A stretch of 64,000 bases of DNA from Pantoea sp. Eser (lineage in GTDB: Bacteria > Pseudomonadota > Gammaproteobacteria > Enterobacterales > Enterobacteriaceae), in assembly GCA_009830035.1 (NCBI GenBank), contig SZZY01000002.1, positions 62,001 to 126,000 of the forward strand, given 5' to 3'. The position numbers and the translations under genes were made by a program. Position 1 is the first letter of the stretch. Each line of letters begins with the position of its first letter. Of the stretch, positions 1 to 9,607 are shown piece after piece. The notes beneath the pieces were generated by a model. It was given only the letters and a program-made list of their open reading frames with translations. It had not been told where the DNA came from and did no database searches.

Positions 1-102
1 GTCGCATTTGATAGCGGCATCACACTGTCTCAGGCGGTAGCGGAAGGTAAGCGGCACGCCGGGCAACAGAAGTGGCGCACCCCGGAGCAAAAAATGATAT
101 AA
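1..102 (+). CDS. 3' end of an unrecognised gene (partial)
   Basis: Frame 1 is open from the window edge to TAA at 100-102, giving 33 residues rich in Gln, Lys and Arg that end in QKMI. The start lies outside the window. A tiny gene follows 39 bases downstream in the same direction, so the two may be co-transcribed. I do not recognise the family from this tail; it does not match the end of PabB or YoaH, the E. coli neighbours of yoaA, as I remember them. Reality rests only on the open frame and a plausible downstream partner. Confidence 0.45.
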   Translation, partial: VAFDSGITLSQAVAEGKRHAGQQKWRTPEQKMI

Positions 103-141
103 ATCAGCCGATAAATGACGCCACAGGATGAGGATTAAAGC

Positions 142-309
142 ATGGCGAATACGCAGTATCTGTTTTGGGTAATGGCAGGCGCACTGACGCTGCTGTTTAT
201 TGTGGTATCGGCGTTTGTCGGTCTGTCGTGTGGTGCAAAGCAGGGTTTTATCACCTTTGCCGTTCTCTTCGTCATCATGCTGGCGGGGGCCTTTTACATT
301 CATCACTAG
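142..309 (+). CDS. small hydrophobic membrane protein, unrecognised
   Basis: A 55-residue ORF with a good ribosome-binding site (AGGATGAGGA, about 127-136) ahead of the ATG. Residues about 7-28 and 33-52 form two hydrophobic segments split by a short stretch holding Cys and Lys, and the protein ends in HisHis. That suggests a two-pass inner-membrane miniprotein with a short loop. It follows the partial gene at 1-102 and precedes another tiny ORF at 449. I do not recognise the family and assign no function. Composition and RBS make a real gene likely, but there is no homology evidence. Confidence 0.5.
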   Translation: MANTQYLFWVMAGALTLLFIVVSAFVGLSCGAKQGFITFAVLFVIMLAGAFYIHH

Positions 310-448
310 CGGCCACGGCAGTCAGGGGCACGGCAGCAGGATTATTACCGCTTAACTCACACTTTTAACCAAAAACGGGCGGGCGGAAGTGGCGGTTAAC
401 TATGCTGAGATGAAATAGCAGCACTGCTATTTATCACCGGAGGTAATT

Positions 449-553
449 ATGTCTGAACGTCCTGATTACGATGAACCGCTGCCTGATGACGCTGAAATCT
501 ATCCGGAAGATGAAGAAGAGCCCGGACAGGATCCGTTAGAAAAGGATATTTAA
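449..553 (+). CDS. 34-residue strongly acidic miniprotein, unrecognised
   Basis: ATG at 449 follows a strong Shine-Dalgarno (GGAGG, 439-443) at good spacing. The product is 34 residues, about half of them Asp, Glu or Pro, with a run of four acidic residues near the middle and no hydrophobic segment, so a soluble, probably disordered peptide. A rho-independent terminator starts 12 bases after the stop, so this is the last gene of its transcript. The RBS, tight terminator and biased composition argue for a real small gene. I cannot name it. Confidence 0.55.
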   Translation: MSERPDYDEPLPDDAEIYPEDEEEPGQDPLEKDI

Positions 554-897
554 CCTTCCCTGCCAGCCTGACCCTCGGTAGCTAACAGGCTTTTTTAATC
601 ACCTGCTGTTATCACGCGACGCAGTCAATGCGTCACCCCAACAAAACCGTCATTCAGGCGGTTTTGTTGTTTCTGACCCTCGTTCTATATCCACAGGGCG
701 GTTTAACCTGGCGGGTTTGTCCGGCCCGCTGAGCACCTCATCGATATAATTTCGCCGCCTGTTATCCGTCGGTCCGGGGTGCGTCAGGCAAGCCCTAGTG
801 GCCGGTTTATCGTTAACCTGCTGATTATCCTATATTTTGCTTTGTGAATTTAATACTGACATAATTACATTGTTTTTGCCGTTCTTTGAGAGGGTAT
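554..897. other. 344-base gap with two hairpins before yoaA
   Basis: No convincing gene. It holds the terminator at 565-597 and a second hairpin at 641-673, where ACAAAACCG pairs with CGGTTTTGT and T-rich sequence follows. The rest should include the yoaA promoter, but I see no clear -35/-10 pair. An ATG-like start at 837 in the yoaA frame only looks upstream because the real start region is frameshifted. Confidence 0.5.
565..597 (+). terminator. rho-independent terminator after the acidic miniprotein
   Basis: AGCCTG pairs with CAGGCT across a 15-base loop, followed by six T. It lies 12 bases after the stop at 553. Confidence 0.7.
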
Positions 898-2793
898 GTG
901 GTAGACGATTTGCAGTTGACGGCACGCTGGCGCAGGCTATAGCCGGCTTTAAACCGCGTGAAGCGCAGCGTGAAATGGCGCAGGCGGTATCCGAAGCCGT
1001 AAAAGAGCAGGATGAACTGGTGGTAGAAGCCGGTACCGGCACCGGGAAAACCTATGCTTATCTGGCTCCCGCGCTGCGGGCCGGCAAGAAAGTGATCGTC
1101 TCGACCGGATCGAAAGCGCTGCAGGATCAGCTTTACGGCCGCGATCTGCCCAACATGATCGGCGCACTGAAATACAAAGGAAAGACCGCCTTACTGAAAG
1201 GGCGATCCAACTATCTCTGCCTGGAGCGGCTGGACCAGCAGTCGATGGCGGGCGGCGATCTGGCCGTACAGGCGCTGACTGACCTGGTGACGCTGCGGAG
1301 CTGGTCTTCACAGACGGTGGATGGCGATATCAGCAGCTGTGCCGGCGTCACCGAAGACAGTCCGGTCTGGCCGCTGGTCACCAGCACCAACGATAACTGT
1401 CTCGGCACCGACTGCCCGCGTTATAAAGAGTGCTTTGTAGTCAAAGCGCGTAAGCGGGCCATGGACGCGGATGTGGTGGTGGTAAACCATCACCTGTTTC
1501 TGGCTGACTTGGTGGTCAAAGAGGGTGGGTTCGGCGAACTGATTCCCGAAGCGGACGTAATGATCTTCGATGAGGCCCATCAGCTTCCCGACATCGCCAG
1601 CCAGTATTTCGGCCAACAACTCTCCAGCCGGCAACTGCTCGACCTCGCCAAAGATATTATTACCGCCTACCGCACCGAAGTGCGCGACGTGCAGCAACTG
1701 CAGAAGTCCGCCGATCGTCTGGCGCAGTGCGCTCAGGATTTTCGCCTGTCGTTAGGCGACCCGGGTTACCGCAGTAATCTGCGTGAACTGCTGAGCGATA
1801 ACAACATCCTGCGGATGTTTACGCTGCTGGATGATGCGCTTGAACTCTGTTACGACGTCATCAAACTCTCCCTTGGCCGTTCAGCATTGCTGGATGCGGC
1901 GTTTGAGCGGGCGGCGCTCTACCGTGGCCGGCTGAAGCGGCTGCGGGCGATCAATTAGCCGGGCTACAGCTACTGGTATGAATGCACCTCACGTCACTTT
2001 ATTCTGGCGCTGACGCCACTGTCGGTGGCGGAACTCTTCCGCGAAGTGATGGATAACCGAAAGCGGCCTGGATTTTTACCTCAGCCACGCTGGCGTGGAT
2101 GAGAAGATGGAGCACTTTGCTGAGCGGCTGGGCGTGAACGCAGCAAAAAGTTTGATTCTGAACAGTCCGTTCGATTATGCCCAACAGGTGCTGCTATGCG
2201 TGCCGCGCAACCTGCCTGAACCTAATCGTCCCGGCGGCGCACGTCAGCTTGCCGCCATGATGAAGCCGCTGATTGACGCCAACAAAGGGCGCTGCTTCTT
2301 CCTCTGTACCTCTCACCTGATGATGCGTGAGCTGGCGGCGGAATTCCGTGCCTCAATGACTTTACCGGTGCTGGTGCAGTGCGAAACCAGCAAAGGTCAG
2401 TTGATGAAACAGTTTATCGATAAAGGCAACGCCTTACTGGTTGCGACCAGCAGTTTCTGGGAAGGGGTCGACGTGCGCGGCGATGCGCTTTCGCTGGTCA
2501 TCATCGATAAGCTTCCGTTCACCTCACCGGAAGATCCGTTACTTAAGGCGCGAATGGAAGATTGCCGTATCCGCGGCGGCGATCCGTTTACCGATGTGCA
2601 GTTGCCGGATGCGGTAATCACCCTGAAGCAGGGCGTCGGGCGTCTGATCCGCTATACCGACGACCGTGGCGTGCTGGTGATTTGTGATCAGCGGCTGGTT
2701 TCGCGGCCTTACGGCGCGCTGTTTCTCAACAGCCTGCCGCCGACGCCGCGCACCCGCGACATCGCCTTTACACGGCAGCAACCTGACGCCTGA
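898..2793 (+). pseudogene. yoaA: yoaA, DinG/XPD-family helicase, multiply broken
   Basis: YoaA is an iron-sulfur DNA helicase of the XPD/DinG group that works with the DNA polymerase III chi subunit at stalled forks. The Walker A (EAGTGTGKT), DEAH box (MIFDEAHQ), cysteine ligands and C-terminal GVGRLIR motif are all recognisable. The natural start is probably GTG 898 (MVDDF..., as in E. coli), but a T is missing near 910 and the frame is lost. TAG at 1956-1958 replaces a Gln codon (N-Q-P-G-Y-S-Y-W in E. coli). Near 2055 a C is missing and near 2096 a G is missing. Restoring three bases gives about 632 residues, against about 636 in E. coli. Four lesions make it a pseudogene unless the assembly is wrong. 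Confidence 0.9.
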
Positions 2794-2837
2794 TTTTATG
2801 CTAAGATGCGCGCCGTTTTCATTCTCCTGAGGTGGTC

Positions 2838-3536
2838 ATGTCAGCCCGAATTTTAGCGCTGGATACGGCGACAGAAGCCTGTTCAGCCGCCTTGCTGAAT
2901 CAGCAACAGATTGATGCCCGATTTGAGATTGCCCCGCGCGATCATACTCAGCGCATTTTGCCGCTAATCGAAGAGTTACTGCTGGCGCAGCAGCTCGACC
3001 TGACCGATCTCGACGCGCTGGCCTTTGGTCGCGGTCCCGGCAGTTTTACCGGCGTGCGTATCGGGATTGGTATTGCCCAGGGCCTGGCGCTTGGTGCGGC
3101 GCTGCCGATGATCGGTATCTCGACGCTGGCCACGCTGGCAGAGGGCGCCTGGCGTCTGCAGCGTGCCACCCGCGTGTTAACCGCCATTGATGCGCGGATG
3201 GGTGAGGTCTATTGGGCCGAATACCAGCGTGACGAGCAGGGTGTCTGGCAGGGTGAAGCCAGCGAAAGCGTGCTGTCACCCGCGGCCGCGCTGGCACGGA
3301 TGCAGGCGTTGTCGGGCGAGTGGATGACCGCCGGCACCGGCTGGCAGGCCTATCCCGAACTCCAGCAGGGCCATTCCCTGACGTTGCAGGCCAGTGAAGT
3401 CAGCTTACCCGCTGCTGAAGATATGTTACCGCTGGCGGTGATTGCTTTAAGCCAGGGTAACACCCTGCAACCGGAAAATGCCGAGCCCACCTATCTGCGT
3501 AATGAGGTGGCATGGAAAAAGTTGCCGGGCCGCTAG
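2838..3536 (+). CDS. tsaB: TsaB, tRNA t6A threonylcarbamoyl transferase subunit
   Basis: TsaB is the non-catalytic partner of TsaD in the cytoplasmic TsaBDE complex that makes t6A37 in tRNAs reading ANN codons; it is essential in E. coli. The 232-residue product opens [17 protein letters not shown], has the [14 protein letters not shown] motif near residues 67-80 and ends [14 protein letters not shown], as in E. coli (231 residues). I chose ATG 2838 because TGAGG lies just upstream and the length matches; an in-frame codon at 2832 adds two residues. It follows broken yoaA by 44 bases, the E. coli order, and is fully intact, as expected of an essential gene. Confidence 0.96.
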   Translation: MSARILALDTATEACSAALLNQQQIDARFEIAPRDHTQRILPLIEELLLAQQLDLTDLDALAFGRGPGSFTGVRIGIGIAQGLALGAALPMIGISTLATLAEGAWRLQRATRVLTAIDARMGEVYWAEYQRDEQGVWQGEASESVLSPAAALARMQALSGEWMTAGTGWQAYPELQQGHSLTLQASEVSLPAAEDMLPLAVIALSQGNTLQPENAEPTYLRNEVAWKKLPGR

Positions 3537-3597
3537 ATCGCACGCAACTTAATTGTTATGCGTCCAGTCTAAGTCTTTACGTAACGGGAGGACGCCT

Positions 3598-4191
3598 ATG
3601 TCAGTGTGCGCGAAAGGGCTAACAGGTTTGTTGCTGACCTGTACGCTGGTTTTTACAGGTTGTGTCTCGATTCCGGACAGCCTGCAGGGCAGTCCACCAC
3701 ATCCGCAGCAGGATTTGTTGCGGGTCATGAACGATCCGGCCATCTACACCGGCCAGGAGTCGCGTTTTGGCGGTAAGGTGGTGAATGTCACTAACCTCAA
3801 CGGCAAAACCCGGCTGGAGATCGCCACGCAGCCGCTGGATGAGAGTGCCCGTCCACGGCTGGGCGCGGCCTCGGTGGGCCGTATCTATGCCGATATCCAC
3901 GGCTTCGTCGATCCGGTGGATGTGAAAGATCAGTTTGTCACGGTGCTAGGCAACATCAAAGGCACTAAGCCCGGCAAAATTGGCGAGGCGAACTACAAAT
4001 TTGTGGTGATTGATGTGCGCGGCTATCAGCGCTGGCATCTGACCCGACAGGTAATGTCGCCACCGCAGCCGATCGCTCCGTGGATCTGGTATGGTCCGAC
4101 GCGTCATCGTCCCGGCTACTGGGGACCCAATCCCTACTGGGGAATGTACAATAGCGGTCCGGCACAGGTCGAAACCATTCTAACTGAGTGA
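3598..4191 (+). CDS. yeaY: Slp-family outer-membrane lipoprotein (YeaY-like)
   Basis: This 197-residue protein has an N-terminal lipoprotein signal: a Lys, a hydrophobic stretch and FTGC with the lipidated Cys near residue 22. The body carries family features such as QQDLLRVM, GQESRFGGKVV, KTRLEIATQPLD and GRIYAD, and the C-terminus is rich in Trp, Tyr, Pro and Gly. E. coli YeaY and Slp (starvation lipoprotein) are the relatives; the exact role is unknown. GGGAGG at about 3587-3592 supports ATG 3598 over an upstream in-frame start at 3553. The position between tsaB and fadD is as in E. coli. A terminator follows. Confidence 0.92.
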   Translation: MSVCAKGLTGLLLTCTLVFTGCVSIPDSLQGSPPHPQQDLLRVMNDPAIYTGQESRFGGKVVNVTNLNGKTRLEIATQPLDESARPRLGAASVGRIYADIHGFVDPVDVKDQFVTVLGNIKGTKPGKIGEANYKFVVIDVRGYQRWHLTRQVMSPPQPIAPWIWYGPTRHRPGYWGPNPYWGMYNSGPAQVETILTE

Positions 4192-4210
4192 CCCGGCAGT
4201 GACACTTTTT

Positions 4211-4247
4211 TGGCCCGGTAGCGCTGGTCGCCGCCGGGCTTTTTATT
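4211..4247 (+). terminator. terminator after yeaY
   Basis: GCCCGG (213-218 of the 4000 block) pairs with CCGGGC (234-239) and is followed by TTTTTATTT, 20 bases after the yeaY stop. Confidence 0.7.
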
Positions 4248-4311
4248 TGTCTGTTTTAACAGCACGAAATTTAGTGATGCACTTCGCAACCTCAACATGC
4301 CGAAACAGGCA

Positions 4312-4328
4312 AACTGGTACAATCAGTT
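4312..4328 (+). promoter_or_regulatory. FadR operator upstream of fadD
   Basis: AACTGGTACAATCAGTT is a 17-base imperfect palindrome of the FadR type (AnCTGGTCnGACnnGTT-like). It lies about 40 bases before the fadD start, where E. coli fadD carries its FadR site. FadR represses fadD until long-chain acyl-CoA binds it; an intact fadR is at 13539. Site and regulator are both seen; binding is inferred. Confidence 0.75.
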
Positions 4329-4365
4329 AAAATATTGTTAACAAAACAGATTGGTTGAGGCAGCG

Positions 4366-6075
4366 ATGGAAATACAACATGATTATCGGCGTGGATCCTT
4401 GAATAAGGTTTGGCTTAAACGCTACCCGGCTGATGTGCCAGCCGAAATAAGTGCAGATCGTTATACTTCGCTGGTGGATCTGTTTGAGCAGGCCGCCAAA
4501 CGCTACGCCGATCAACCTGCATTCTGGAATATGGGTCAAAAGATGACCTATCGCCAGCTGGAAGAGAAAAGCCGCGTGTTTGCCGCCTATCTGCAACAGC
4601 AGCTGGGCTTAAAAGCGGGCGATCGGGTGGCGCTGATGATGCCAAACCTGCTGCAGTATCCGGTGGCGCTGTTTGGCGTACTGCGCGCCGGCATGGTGGT
4701 GGTGAATGTGAATCCGCTCTATACCCCGCGCGAACTCAAGCACCAGCTGAATGACAGCGGTGCCAGCGCCATCGTTATCGTTTCCAACTTTGCCCATACG
4801 CTGGAAAAAGTGGTGGCGGAGACTGCTGTCCGCCACGTAATTCTGACCCGAATGGGCGATCAGCTGGCACCGGTCAAAGCGACGCTGGTCAATTTCGTGG
4901 TCAAATACGTCAAGCGACTGGTACCGAAATACCATTTGCCCGGCGCGATCTCGTTTCGTCAGGTGATGGAGAAGGGTGCCACGCTGACGTATCAGCGGCC
5001 AACGGTCAGCAATGACGATCTCGCTTTCCTGCAGTATACCGGCGGCACTACCGGCATCGCCAAAGGCGCGATGCTGACTCATCGCAATATGCAGGCCAAT
5101 CTGGAGCAGACTAAAGCCACCTACGGTAAAGTCCTGCGCGACGGCAAAGAGTGCGTGGTCACGGCGCTGCCGCTCTATCACATCTTTGCATTAACGGTGA
5201 ATGGCCTGCTGTTCTTGGAACTGGGCGGCCAGAATCTGTTGATCACCAATCCACGCGACATTCTTGGTTTTGTTAAAGAGCTGGCGAAGTTTCCGTTTAC
5301 CGCCATCACCGGCGTGAACACGCTGTTCAACGCCCTGCTGAATGATGAGCAGTTCAATAAGCTCGACTTCAGTACGCTGCGACTGTCCGCCGGGGGCGGA
5401 ATGGCGGTGCAGAAAGCGGTGGCGGAACGCTGGGAAAAGCTGACCGGTCACTATCTGCTGGAAGGCTATGGGCTGACTGAGTGCTCGCCGCTAGTGTCGG
5501 TCAATCCTTACGATATCAGCTGCCACACCGGCAGCATTGGCTTGCCGGTTCCCTCAACCGATGTGTTGATTGTGGATGATAATGGCAACGAGGTTGCACC
5601 GGGCGAACCGGGCGAGCTGTGTATCAGCGGTCCACAGGTGATGCTCGGCTACTGGCAGCGTCCGGATGCCAGTGAGGAAGTGCTTAAAAATGGCTGGCTC
5701 CACAGCGGCGATATTGTTACCGTTGATCAGGAAGGCTTTATTCGCATCGTCGATCGTAAGAAGGATATGATTCTGGTATCCGGTTTCAATGTTTATCCCA
5801 ACGAGATCGAAGATGTGCTGATACAACATCCGAAAGTACGTGAAGCGGCCGCTATCGGCGTGCCCAGCGATCTTTCCGGCGAGGCGGTGAAAGTCTACGT
5901 GGTGAAAAAAAATGCCTCACTGACTAAAGAAGAGCTGCTCGACCACTGTCGCCGTCAGCTGACCGGATACAAAGTGCCGAAAATTATCGAGTTTCGTGAT
6001 GAGCTGCCAAAAACCAACGTCGGCAAGATTTTGCGACGCGAATTGCGCGACGAAGTGAAAGCCAGCGCAGGCTAA
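4366..6075 (+). CDS. fadD: FadD, long-chain fatty acyl-CoA synthetase
   Basis: FadD activates incoming long-chain fatty acids to acyl-CoA with ATP at the inner face of the membrane, feeding beta-oxidation and releasing FadR. The adenylate-forming signature ([19 protein letters not shown]) and the FACS motif near [31 protein letters not shown] are intact, as is the C-terminal [15 protein letters not shown]. The start is ambiguous: ATG 4366 has GAGG five bases upstream, but TTG 4399 aligns with the E. coli TTG start (KKVWLNRYPADV). From ATG 4366 the product is 569 residues. A FadR box and the neighbours yeaY and rnd match E. coli. No lesion seen. Confidence 0.96.
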   Translation: MEIQHDYRRGSLNKVWLKRYPADVPAEISADRYTSLVDLFEQAAKRYADQPAFWNMGQKMTYRQLEEKSRVFAAYLQQQLGLKAGDRVALMMPNLLQYPVALFGVLRAGMVVVNVNPLYTPRELKHQLNDSGASAIVIVSNFAHTLEKVVAETAVRHVILTRMGDQLAPVKATLVNFVVKYVKRLVPKYHLPGAISFRQVMEKGATLTYQRPTVSNDDLAFLQYTGGTTGIAKGAMLTHRNMQANLEQTKATYGKVLRDGKECVVTALPLYHIFALTVNGLLFLELGGQNLLITNPRDILGFVKELAKFPFTAITGVNTLFNALLNDEQFNKLDFSTLRLSAGGGMAVQKAVAERWEKLTGHYLLEGYGLTECSPLVSVNPYDISCHTGSIGLPVPSTDVLIVDDNGNEVAPGEPGELCISGPQVMLGYWQRPDASEEVLKNGWLHSGDIVTVDQEGFIRIVDRKKDMILVSGFNVYPNEIEDVLIQHPKVREAAAIGVPSDLSGEAVKVYVVKKNASLTKEELLDHCRRQLTGYKVPKIIEFRDELPKTNVGKILRRELRDEVKASAG

Positions 6076-6098
6076 GTTTTGGCAAGGATTCAGGTTAG

Positions 6099-6124
6099 AC
6101 GCCGGCATGTCCGGCGTTTTTATT
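6099..6124 (+). terminator. terminator after fadD
   Basis: ACGCCGG pairs with CCGGCGT across a 5-base loop, followed by TTTTTATTG. It lies between fadD and rnd, so rnd probably has its own promoter in 6125-6174. Confidence 0.75.
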
Positions 6125-6174
6125 GTGTTTAACATGGAGCACCGCACGTTGTTGGCTGCGGTGAAAAACTAGAC

Positions 6175-7296
6175 GTGAACTACTCTCTGATCGACCAGGA
6201 TGAACAACTGGCTGAAGTCTGCCAGAAAGCGCGCCAGCATACGGCAGTGGCACTGGATACTGAATTCGTCCGCACCCGAACCTACTACCCGCAACTCGGT
6301 TTGATCCAGCTGTTCGACGATCACCAGTTAGTGCTGATCGATCCCCTTGCGATCCGTGACTGGTTACCGTTTATCGCGTTGCTGACCGACACCGCAGTGA
6401 CCAAATTCCTGCACGCCGGCGGCGAAGATCTGGAAGTGTTCCTGCACCGTTTTGGCGTGTTGCCACAGCCGATGATCGATACCCAGATTCTGGCGGCGTT
6501 CTCCGGCCAGCCGCTGTCGTGGGGCTTTGCCTCGATGGTGGCGCATTTTACCCAGGTCGAACTGGATAAGAGCGAGTCGCGCACCGACTGGTTAGCGCGC
6601 CCGCTGACCGAGAGTCAATGTCAGTATGCCGCGGCGGATGTCCACTATCTGCTGCCGATAGCCCATCAGCTGATGGTGCAGACTGAGGCGGCAGGCAACA
6701 TGGCGGCTGCACTCAGTGAGTGTGACAACCTGTGCCAGCGTCGCCTTGACAGCTTGGCGCCTGAAGAGGCGTGGCGTGAGATCACCAACGCCTGGCAACT
6801 GCGTCCGCGTCAGCTGGCAGCGCTGCAGCGTCTGGCCGCATGGCGTCTGAAACTGGCGCGTGAAAAAGATATGGCAGTTAACTTTGTGGTGCGCGAAGAG
6901 CATCTGTGGAAAGTGGCGCGTTTCCTGCCGGGTTCGCTGGGCGAGCTGGACCATCTAGGCCTGTCTGGTCATGAGATCCGTTTCCACGGCAAAATGCTGG
7001 TGGCGCTGGTGGCAGAAGCCCAGGCGCTGGATGAGAGTGAATTGCCTGCGGCGCTCGGCAATCTGATCGACCATCCGCATTACAAGCAGGTGTTTAAAGC
7101 GATGAAAGCGCTGGTTCAGCAGGTGGGTGAGCAGAGCGGATTTAGTCAGGAATTACTGGCGTCACGGCGACAGATTAATCAGGTTCTGAGCCAGTACTGG
7201 GGATTGAAGCCACAGGGACGCCAGCCGGAGTTACTGACCGGATGGCGGGGCGAATTACTTAAACCCGGCATAGAAAAGATTCTGGCCGAGGTGTGA
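6175..7296 (+). CDS. rnd: RNase D, 3'-to-5' exoribonuclease
   Basis: RNase D trims tRNA and small RNA 3' ends. The 373-residue product has the DEDDy exonuclease domain first: ALDTEFVRTRTYYPQLGLIQLFD (motif I), FLHAGGEDLEVF (motif II) and the final YAAADVHYLLP motif with the catalytic Tyr. An HRDC domain follows (QLAALQRLAAWR...REKDMAVNFVVREEHL). The start is GTG 6175, giving MNYSLI as in E. coli; no stronger start is nearby. It is convergent with minE, with a shared terminator between them. Intact and full length. Confidence 0.95.
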   Translation: MNYSLIDQDEQLAEVCQKARQHTAVALDTEFVRTRTYYPQLGLIQLFDDHQLVLIDPLAIRDWLPFIALLTDTAVTKFLHAGGEDLEVFLHRFGVLPQPMIDTQILAAFSGQPLSWGFASMVAHFTQVELDKSESRTDWLARPLTESQCQYAAADVHYLLPIAHQLMVQTEAAGNMAAALSECDNLCQRRLDSLAPEEAWREITNAWQLRPRQLAALQRLAAWRLKLAREKDMAVNFVVREEHLWKVARFLPGSLGELDHLGLSGHEIRFHGKMLVALVAEAQALDESELPAALGNLIDHPHYKQVFKAMKALVQQVGEQSGFSQELLASRRQINQVLSQYWGLKPQGRQPELLTGWRGELLKPGIEKILAEV

Positions 7297-7303
7297 CCGA
7301 TAA

Positions 7304-7333
7304 AATTTCCCCTGCAACAGCGCAGGGGAAATT
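7304..7333. terminator. bidirectional terminator between rnd and minE
   Basis: A perfect 12-bp stem (AATTTCCCCTGC with GCAGGGGAAATT) around a 6-base loop lies between convergent rnd and minCDE. The A/T-rich outer stem lets it serve both directions. Confidence 0.8.
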
Positions 7334-7349
7334 CAGGAAACAGTCAGCG

Positions 7350-7619
7350 TCATTTAGTCACTTCTTCCGTTTCCGGTAGCGTGACGTTCAGCTCCAGAAT
7401 CGAGATGTCGTCACCTTTCTGATCGAGCTGAACCGTGACCATTTCCGGATCGATTTTCACATATTTGCAAATCACTTCCAGAATGTCGCGCTTAAGTTGA
7501 GGAAGATAGTGGGGCTCACTGTCGCCCCTTCTGCGTTCTGCCACGATAATCTGCAGCCTTTCCTTGGCTATATTGGCAGTGTTCTTCTTCCTGGATAAAA
7601 AGAAATCAAGTAATGCCAT
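7350..7619 (-). CDS. minE: MinE, division-site topological specificity factor
   Basis: MinE stimulates MinD ATPase and drives pole-to-pole MinCD oscillation, so that the Z ring forms only at midcell. The 89-residue product begins [30 protein letters not shown], which holds the N-terminal membrane-targeting helix and the MinD-binding segment, followed by the dimerising specificity domain ([23 protein letters not shown]). It is the last gene of minC-minD-minE, three bases after minD. Length equals E. coli (88) plus one. Intact. Confidence 0.97.
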   Translation of the reverse strand: MALLDFFLSRKKNTANIAKERLQIIVAERRRGDSEPHYLPQLKRDILEVICKYVKIDPEMVTVQLDQKGDDISILELNVTLPETEEVTK

Positions 7620-7622
7620 GGT

Positions 7623-8435
7623 TTATCCCCCGAACAGGCGTTTCAGGAAACCTTTCTTCTCTTCTTCAATAAAGCGGAAGGGGCGTACTTCACCGAGCAA
7701 CCGTTCAACGGTATCGGCATAGGCTTTGCCAGCATCAGATTCACCATCAAGGATCACCGGCTCGCCCTGGTTAGAGGCACGTAACACCGATTGATCTTCT
7801 GGGATCACGCCGACCAGAGGAATGCGTAAAATTTCCAGCACGTCTTCCATACTCAGCATATCGCCACGATTCACACGGCCCGGGTTGTAACGGGTCAGCA
7901 GCAGATGCTCCTTAACCGGCTCCTGGCTGTTTTCAGCGCGACGGGATTTTGACGAGATGATACCGAGAATACGGTCTGAGTCACGTACCGAAGAGACTTC
8001 CGGGTTAGTGGTGATGATCGCTTCATCAGCGAAGTACAGAGCCATCAGTGCACCGGTTTCAATCCCTGCTGGAGAGTCACAAACGATGAAATCGAACTCC
8101 ATCGCCGCTAAGTCGTTCAGTACTTTTTCGACCCCTTCACGGGTCAGTGCATCTTTGTCGCGGGTCTGTGACGCAGGCAGAATGTAGAGCTGCTCGGTAC
8201 GTTTATCGCGAATCAACGCCTGGTTCAGCGACGCATCGCCCTGAATCACGTTGACGAAGTCGTAGACCACGCGTCGTTCACAACCCATGATCAAATCGAG
8301 GTTACGCAGGCCGATATCAAAATCGATAACGACCGTTTTTTTGCCTTTCTGCGCTAAACCGGTGGCGATGGCCGCGCTTGACGTGGTCTTACCAACGCCC
8401 CCTTTACCGGATGTAACTACAATAATGCGTGCCAT
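7623..8435 (-). CDS. minD: MinD, division-site ATPase
   Basis: MinD is a membrane-binding deviant Walker A ATPase that recruits MinC to the pole and is released by MinE. The 270-residue product opens MARIIVVTSGKGGVGKTTSSAAI, the deviant Walker A with its signature Lys, and ends FIEEEKKGFLKRLFGG, the amphipathic membrane-targeting helix. ATG 8433-8435 was chosen over an in-frame start seven codons upstream because it matches the E. coli protein exactly in length. It lies between minC and minE in one operon. Intact. Confidence 0.97.
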   Translation of the reverse strand: MARIIVVTSGKGGVGKTTSSAAIATGLAQKGKKTVVIDFDIGLRNLDLIMGCERRVVYDFVNVIQGDASLNQALIRDKRTEQLYILPASQTRDKDALTREGVEKVLNDLAAMEFDFIVCDSPAGIETGALMALYFADEAIITTNPEVSSVRDSDRILGIISSKSRRAENSQEPVKEHLLLTRYNPGRVNRGDMLSMEDVLEILRIPLVGVIPEDQSVLRASNQGEPVILDGESDAGKAYADTVERLLGEVRPFRFIEEEKKGFLKRLFGG

Positions 8436-8468
8436 AAATGTTGATTTCCTTAACAAAAGAAAAGGGGC

Positions 8469-9179
8469 CTAATTAAGTGTCTGGATGGTGAGTGCGCCAT
8501 CCTGCAGGCAAAGGCGCGCCGCTTTACCAAAATATGCTTCGGGGATCTGATCCATGATCCAGTATTCGCCCGCAATCGAGACCAGCTCTGCTGCCAGATT
8601 GGTACAGAAAATCTGACAGTTGCGGTCTCCGCTGGCACCGGCGAGCGCGCGACCGCGCATCATGCCGTAAATATGAATGTTGCCGTCTGCAACCAGTTCG
8701 GCACCGGCACTGACGCTGCTGGTGATGATTAAATCAGCGTCACGGGTATAAATTTGCTGACCCGAACGCACCGGGGTATTCACGATGCGGGTTTTTGCTG
8801 CCATCGTCGGTTCAACGGCGACCGGCTGAGGTTCAGGCGCGGGAGCAGGAACGTCACTGCGCGTTTTCGCCTCTTTACCCTCCGCCAGAACCGGCAAGCC
8901 AGCGCGGGAAATCATGCGTTTCAGCGCGTCATCTTTACAGCCGCTGACGCCGACAATCCGCAAACCGGTGGCGATAATCGCCTGCTGTAGCTGCTTCCAG
9001 TTAATATCGGCACTTAAGGCCGCAACGTTCAGCACTACCGGCGCGTTTTTCAGAAAATCCGGAGCCTGGTCAATCTTGTCCTGAAGTGCCTTACGAATCA
9101 CCGCGGGATCGTGGTTATGCAGATGGACGACAGATAGGGTGAAACTGCTACCTTTGAATTCGATTGGCGTTTGCGACAT
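8469..9179 (-). CDS. minC: MinC, septum-site inhibitor of FtsZ
   Basis: MinC blocks FtsZ polymer assembly away from midcell when carried by MinD. The 236-residue product has the N-terminal FtsZ-inhibitory domain ([17 protein letters not shown]...), a variable Pro/Ala/Glu linker near residues 105-130, and the C-terminal beta-helix that binds MinD ([29 protein letters not shown], then [17 protein letters not shown]). It is the first gene of minCDE and divergent from ycgL, as in E. coli. Intact. Confidence 0.96.
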   Translation of the reverse strand: MSQTPIEFKGSSFTLSVVHLHNHDPAVIRKALQDKIDQAPDFLKNAPVVLNVAALSADINWKQLQQAIIATGLRIVGVSGCKDDALKRMISRAGLPVLAEGKEAKTRSDVPAPAPEPQPVAVEPTMAAKTRIVNTPVRSGQQIYTRDADLIITSSVSAGAELVADGNIHIYGMMRGRALAGASGDRNCQIFCTNLAAELVSIAGEYWIMDQIPEAYFGKAARLCLQDGALTIQTLN

Positions 9180-9334
9180 CTGTCCCGACTCAGTCCTGTT
9201 TTCACTACCGCTGGCTAAGCGATGATAAAATCATCATTAAAGCGCCAACGGTGAATATTCGAAGTTCTGCAAGCATGTTATAGTTACAGCTATATTCAGA
9301 CAAGCCTCAACGCTGGTTAATTCGAGTAAAAAAT

Positions 9335-9607
9335 ATCTTTTGTGTGATCTACAGAAGCCCGCTGCGCGACCAGACTTATCTTTATGTTGAAAAAAAAAGA
9401 CGATTCCTCTCGCGTTCCGCCAGAGTTGCTGAAAGGGTTTGGCAAGCCGCAGCTGGCGATGGTGCTAAAGCTGGCGGGCCGTGACAGGCTAATGCAGATA
9501 TCAATAAAGTAAAGCAGGGATTGAGTGAGCAGGGCTATTATTTACAGCTGCCGCCGCTGGTAGAAAGTCTGCTTACCGTTCATATGCAGACAGATAAAAA
9601 AGTTTAA
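9335..9607 (+). pseudogene. ycgL: ycgL, broken at the start and twice internally
   Basis: The region encodes a YcgL-family protein (small cytoplasmic protein of unknown role). FCVIYRS...DQTYLYVEKK is followed by DSSRVPPELLKGFGKPQLAMVL in the next frame and VKQGLSEQGYYLQLPP after another shift. The expected ATG before FCVIYR reads ATC at 9335. The A run at 9390-9398 is nine long where eight keep frame, and one base is missing near 9493. The two shifts cancel, so total length stays divisible by three. The place divergent from minC and before ycgM is the E. coli one. It cannot make the normal protein as written. Confidence 0.85.

Noticed and set aside
4366..4401. Exact fadD start
   Set aside because: ATG 4366 and TTG 4399 both have support; ATG was listed for its RBS but the choice is not proven.
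4609..5181. 190-residue open frame antisense to fadD
   Set aside because: Shadow of fadD; Arg/His/Gln-rich with no RBS.
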